Origin: an uncultured Oscillibacter sp.
GTDB lineage: Bacteria > Bacillota > Clostridia > Oscillospirales > Oscillospiraceae
Direction of reading: 5' to 3'
NCBI GenBank assembly: GCA_910587875.1
Contig: CAJUOD010000117.1
Span: 1 to 8,435 of the forward strand
DNA length: 8,435 nucleotides
The notes beneath the pieces were generated by a model. That model was given only the letters and a program-made list of their open reading frames with translations. It was not told the origin of the DNA and made no database searches. This document shows positions 6,518 to 8,435 of this stretch, one piece after another. Within the stretch, counting starts at the first letter, position 1; the number at the start of each line of letters is the position of its first letter. The position numbers were made by a program, and so were the translations under genes.

Positions 6518-6996
6518 CAGTATTCCGCTCCTTCCATGGCGACGCGCAGCTTTTTCAGCCCCGCGTACAGGCGGCTCTTCACCGTGCTGATGTTCTGCCC
6601 GGTGACCTCGCCGATCTCCTTCAGGGTCAATTCCTCGTAAAACCGCAGCTTGATGACGGTCCCCACCTCTCTGGGCAGGGCGTCCACCCGCCGGGCCAGG
6701 GACTCGTCCGGGGGCTCCGGGTCCTCCCGGCCCGGCTCCATTCCCTCCTCCGGGAAGGGGACCACCCGGCTCCGCCGCCGCAGGATATCCGTACAGGCGT
6801 TCATCAAAATGCGGGTGAACCAGGTCTTCACGGCCCCGGGGTCCCGGAGGCCGTCCTGGCGCTCCAGCGCCCGGCAGACGGCGGTCTGCACCGCGTCCAG
6901 GGCGTCCTCCCGGTCGTGGAGGACGCTGTAGGCCAGCCGGTAGGACCGGGCCTGGGTCTCGATGAGGAACTCCGTCAATCTCTCTTCCTTTGTCAC
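6517..6996 (-). CDS. sigV: ECF RNA polymerase sigma factor, SigV type
   Basis: This 159-residue group-4 sigma factor has region 2 at about 8-77 and region 4 at about 100-152. Region 2 includes the core-binding helix DREDALDAVQTAVCRAL and the DNA-contacting FTRILMNACTDILRRRSR. Region 4 has LPREVGTVIKLRFYEELTLKEIGEVTG followed by the recognition helix STVKSRLYAGLKKL. Regions 1 and 3 are missing, as in all ECF factors. The start is a GTG at 6996, chosen because AAAGGAG lies 7 bases upstream and no ATG fits. The anti-sigma gene follows with a 1-base overlap. An ECF-like promoter upstream indicates autoregulation. In B. subtilis and C. difficile, sigma-V turns on peptidoglycan modification against lysozyme. 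Target genes cannot be told from this window, and a related ECF subgroup is possible. Confidence 0.87.
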   Translation of the reverse strand: MTKEERLTEFLIETQARSYRLAYSVLHDREDALDAVQTAVCRALERQDGLRDPGAVKTWFTRILMNACTDILRRRSRVVPFPEEGMEPGREDPEPPDESLARRVDALPREVGTVIKLRFYEELTLKEIGEVTGQNISTVKSRLYAGLKKLRVAMEGAEY

Positions 6997-7057
6997 AACG
7001 ATGCTCCTTTCCTGGGCGCCGCCGCCCGGCGCCTGGGCTTCTTGGCGGCGTCTGTAG

Positions 7058-7086
7058 TATAGACGGAGAAGGGGGGCAAAAAGTTT
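7058..7086 (-). promoter_or_regulatory. ECF-type autoregulatory promoter of sigV-rsiV
   Basis: On the minus strand AAACTTTTTG (7086-7077) resembles an ECF -35 (AAC core followed by T-run), and CGTCTATA (7065-7058) an ECF -10 (CGTC core). Seventeen bases separate AAAC from CGTC. No sigma-A-like pair is apparent at this position. The boxes lie 62 bases or more before the GTG start, leaving a GC-rich leader. This matches the AAC...CGTC pattern known for SigV/ECF30 factors. Confidence 0.7.
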
Positions 7087-7114
7087 GGGGGAGCGAAAAA
7101 ATTTTTTCAGCTGG

Positions 7115-7141
7115 AAAAAGGGCCCGCCTCACGGCGGGCCC
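7115..7141 (-). terminator. Terminator of the MerR-TipAS gene
   Basis: GGGCCCGCC (7120-7128) and GGCGGGCCC (7133-7141) form a perfect 9-bp stem with a 4-base loop. Read on the minus strand it is followed by TTTTT (7119-7115). It lies 5 bases past the regulator's stop codon and insulates the sigV promoter from it. Confidence 0.88.
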
Positions 7142-7146
7142 TCTGC

Positions 7147-7905
7147 TCACTCCGTATAGGCCCGGACGGCCTGGCGCAGAAAGGCGGCGCAGCCGGGGAC
7201 CTCCTTGTCATAGTAAGCCGTGAAGCGCTCGTCCGCCGTGTACAGCTCCGCAAGCCCTCGGTGGGCCTGGGGGGTGTAGGCCGTCCACGTACAGGACAGC
7301 CAGCGGCGGTGGAGCTCCGCGATTCTTTGGCCCTCCGGCCCCGCCGGGTCCTCCCCGGTCCGGACGGCGGCAGCCAGGGCGGAGAGGATCTCCGCCTCCA
7401 GGGCCTTCCACTGCCCGTGTTCCTCCTCCGTCATGGAGAGGAGCTTGGCGTTGGAGCCTTCCACGGCCTCCCGGCCGTACTTCTCCCGGATTTCCTTGCC
7501 GTACCGTTCCTCGTTGGCCTCCACGGCCCGGCGCTTGAACGCCTCGAATTTTTCCTTGTCGGTCATGGGTCTTCCTCCTTTTGCCTCGTTAATGGTTTTC
7601 TCTACTGTCAGGATCAGGGCGTCCAGCCGCTGCCGCCGGGCCTCCAGCGCCGCCAGGTGGCTCCGCAGCGCCTCCAGACGGTCGAAGCCCGGCGCGTCCA
7701 GAATCTCCCGGACGGCCTCCAGCTCCAGCCCCAGTTCCTTGTAAAACAGGATGTCCTGGAGCCGGTCCACCTCCCGGGGGCCGTAGAGCCGGTAGCCCGC
7801 TTCCGTGGTCCGCCGGGGCTTGAGCAGGCCCTTTTGGTCGTACCAGCGCAGGGTCCTGGGCGTGACCCCGGCCAGCTCCGCCAGGGCTTTTACGGTGTAT
7901 TCCAT
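7147..7905 (-). CDS. MerR-family transcriptional regulator with TipAS ligand-binding domain
   Basis: The 252-residue protein has a winged-helix MerR DNA-binding domain at 2-70, with the signature VKALAELAGVTPRTLRWYDQKGLLKP and the wing EAGYRLYGPREVDRL. A dimerising coiled coil (about 72-110) and a TipAS domain (about 115-250) follow. The TipAS part shows the typical AFKRRAVEANEERYGKEIREKYG helix and the WLSCTWTAYTPQAHRGLAELY pocket helix. TipAS domains of TipAL and its relatives bind hydrophobic or thiopeptide antibiotics, and the MerR part then untwists a 19-bp-spacer promoter. The ATG at 7905 has AGGAGG upstream (7915-7920). A longer in-frame start at 7974 would cover the promoter and has no ribosome binding site. 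The gene is divergent from a macro-domain gene, which it may also control. The ligand is unknown. Confidence 0.9.
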   Translation of the reverse strand: MEYTVKALAELAGVTPRTLRWYDQKGLLKPRRTTEAGYRLYGPREVDRLQDILFYKELGLELEAVREILDAPGFDRLEALRSHLAALEARRQRLDALILTVEKTINEAKGGRPMTDKEKFEAFKRRAVEANEERYGKEIREKYGREAVEGSNAKLLSMTEEEHGQWKALEAEILSALAAAVRTGEDPAGPEGQRIAELHRRWLSCTWTAYTPQAHRGLAELYTADERFTAYYDKEVPGCAAFLRQAVRAYTE

Positions 7906-7930
7906 AGCTGTATCCCTCCTGACAAACGAG

Positions 7931-7961
7931 AGTATAAGGGTTGACGCAGCGTCAAGGTCAA
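7931..7961 (-). promoter_or_regulatory. MerR-type autoregulated promoter with palindromic operator
   Basis: On the minus strand -35 TTGACC (7961-7956) and -10 TATACT (7936-7931) are separated by exactly 19 bases, the over-long spacer typical of MerR-activated promoters. The spacer contains a perfect palindrome, TTGACGCTGCGTCAA (7955-7941), with 7-base arms around one central base. This fits autoregulation by the MerR-TipAS protein encoded immediately downstream. Confidence 0.87.
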
Positions 7962-7995
7962 GGGGTAACTTCAACTTTTCTGAAAAATTTTTCGG

Positions 7996-8024
7996 TTGCC
8001 TTCCCGGCGAAAGTCCGATACTAT
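7996..8024 (+). promoter_or_regulatory. Promoter of the macro-domain gene
   Basis: TTGCCT (7996-8001) and TACTAT (8019-8024) have a 17-base spacer, giving a start near 8031. Just upstream, GAAAAATTTTTC (7982-7993) is a perfect 12-base palindrome and A/T tract that could act as an UP element or operator. The MerR operator lies about 40 bases further upstream. Confidence 0.6.
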
Positions 8025-8059
8025 ATTTATAACCAATTGATCACAAGGAGGACCCCGCC

Positions 8060-8435
8060 ATGGACCGCTTTTCCATTCTAGTAGGCGACATCACAACATC
8101 GGACGCGGAGGCCATCGTCAACGCCGCCAACACCACCCTCTTGGGGGGCAGCGGGGTGGACGGGGCCATCCACCGCGCCGCCGGACCGGGCCTCCTGGCG
8201 GAGTGCCGGACCCTGGGGGGCTGCGAAACCGGGCAGGCGAAGCTCACCAAGGGCTACAACCTCCCCGCCAGGTACGTGCTCCACACCCCCGGCCCCATCT
8301 GGCGGGGCGGAACCCACGGCGAGGCGGCGGCGCTGGCCTCCTGCTACCGCTCCTGTTTGGAGCTGGCGGAGGCGCACGGCGTTGAGTCCGTGGACTTCCC
8401 CTCCATCTCCACCGGGGTCTACGGCTACCCCATGG
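8060..8435 (+). CDS. Macro-domain protein, YmdB-like O-acetyl-ADP-ribose deacetylase (3' end beyond window)
   Basis: The 125 visible residues form the N-terminal two thirds of a MacroD-type macro domain. The family removes ADP-ribose or acetyl groups from O-acetyl-ADP-ribose and mono-ADP-ribosylated targets. Motifs seen are VGDIT (8-12), IVNAANTTLLGGSGVDGAIH (19-38) with the catalytic-site N24 and D34, RAAGPGLLAEC, LHTPGPIWRGG, and the phosphate loop SISTGVYGYP near the window edge. These align closely with E. coli YmdB from memory. The ATG at 8060 has AAGGAGG (8045-8051) at 8-base spacing. The frame is open to the end, and a typical protein would need about 40-50 more residues. Divergence from the MerR-TipAS gene suggests co-regulation but does not prove it. 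Substrate and physiological role are unknown. Confidence 0.92.
   Translation, partial: MDRFSILVGDITTSDAEAIVNAANTTLLGGSGVDGAIHRAAGPGLLAECRTLGGCETGQAKLTKGYNLPARYVLHTPGPIWRGGTHGEAAALASCYRSCLELAEAHGVESVDFPSISTGVYGYPM

Noticed and set aside
5669..7150. 493-residue frame extending the anti-sigma protein upstream
   Set aside because: The extension is the sigma gene out of frame, plus promoter and terminator; the real start at 6517 overlaps the sigma stop in TGATG.
7906..7974. Longer start for the MerR-TipAS gene at 7974
   Set aside because: It would place the palindromic operator and -10/-35 boxes inside the coding region, and homology to MerR begins at the ATG at 7905.
1..8435. CRISPR arrays, tRNA or rRNA genes, insertion sequences
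   Set aside because: No regularly spaced direct repeats, cloverleaf-like sequences, rRNA stretches or transposase motifs were seen; the only mobile-element sign is the recombinase at the left end.

Overview
The window is GC-rich, with short intergenic gaps, strong GGAGG-type ribosome binding sites and gene families typical of spore-forming Clostridia. These include a sporulation sigma-K, a T-box leader, a SigV/RsiV pair and a MerR-TipAS regulator. A high-GC gut member of the Oscillospiraceae (Flavonifractor/Lawsonibacter-like) fits best. That placement is inferred from gene content and style, not from a marker search.

Left end (1-1444): the C-terminal part of a large serine recombinase runs directly into the 3' part of sigK, which encodes the late mother-cell sporulation sigma factor. 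The sigK piece begins inside conserved region 2.1, has no start codon or ribosome binding site of its own, and overlaps the recombinase in another frame. This is the arrangement expected at one end of a 'skin'-type element that interrupts sigK and is excised by its own recombinase in the mother cell. It is the most interesting part of the window. The other half of sigK should lie beyond the left edge.

Centre-left (1449-3721, minus strand): a two-gene operon encodes a FAD-dependent oxidoreductase with a C-terminal Rieske [2Fe-2S] cluster and then L-lactate dehydrogenase. The two reading frames overlap by 4 bases. The operon converges on sigK, and a hairpin that includes the sigK stop codon can terminate both.

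Centre (3850-5655, plus strand): a strong sigma-A promoter drives a tryptophan T-box leader with a UGG specifier and a tRNA-acceptor-binding bulge matching a G73 discriminator. It ends in a terminator just before a stand-alone TrpB2-type tryptophan synthase beta chain. No trpA is present in the window.

Centre-right (5669-7088, minus strand): an ECF sigma factor of the SigV type and an RsiV-like membrane anti-sigma factor are translationally coupled. An ECF-type promoter upstream suggests autoregulation. In relatives this pair senses lysozyme.

Right end (7120-8435): a MerR-family regulator with a TipAS ligand-binding domain has a textbook 19-bp-spacer promoter carrying a perfect palindrome. 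It is divergent from a YmdB-like macro-domain ADP-ribose hydrolase gene that runs off the window.
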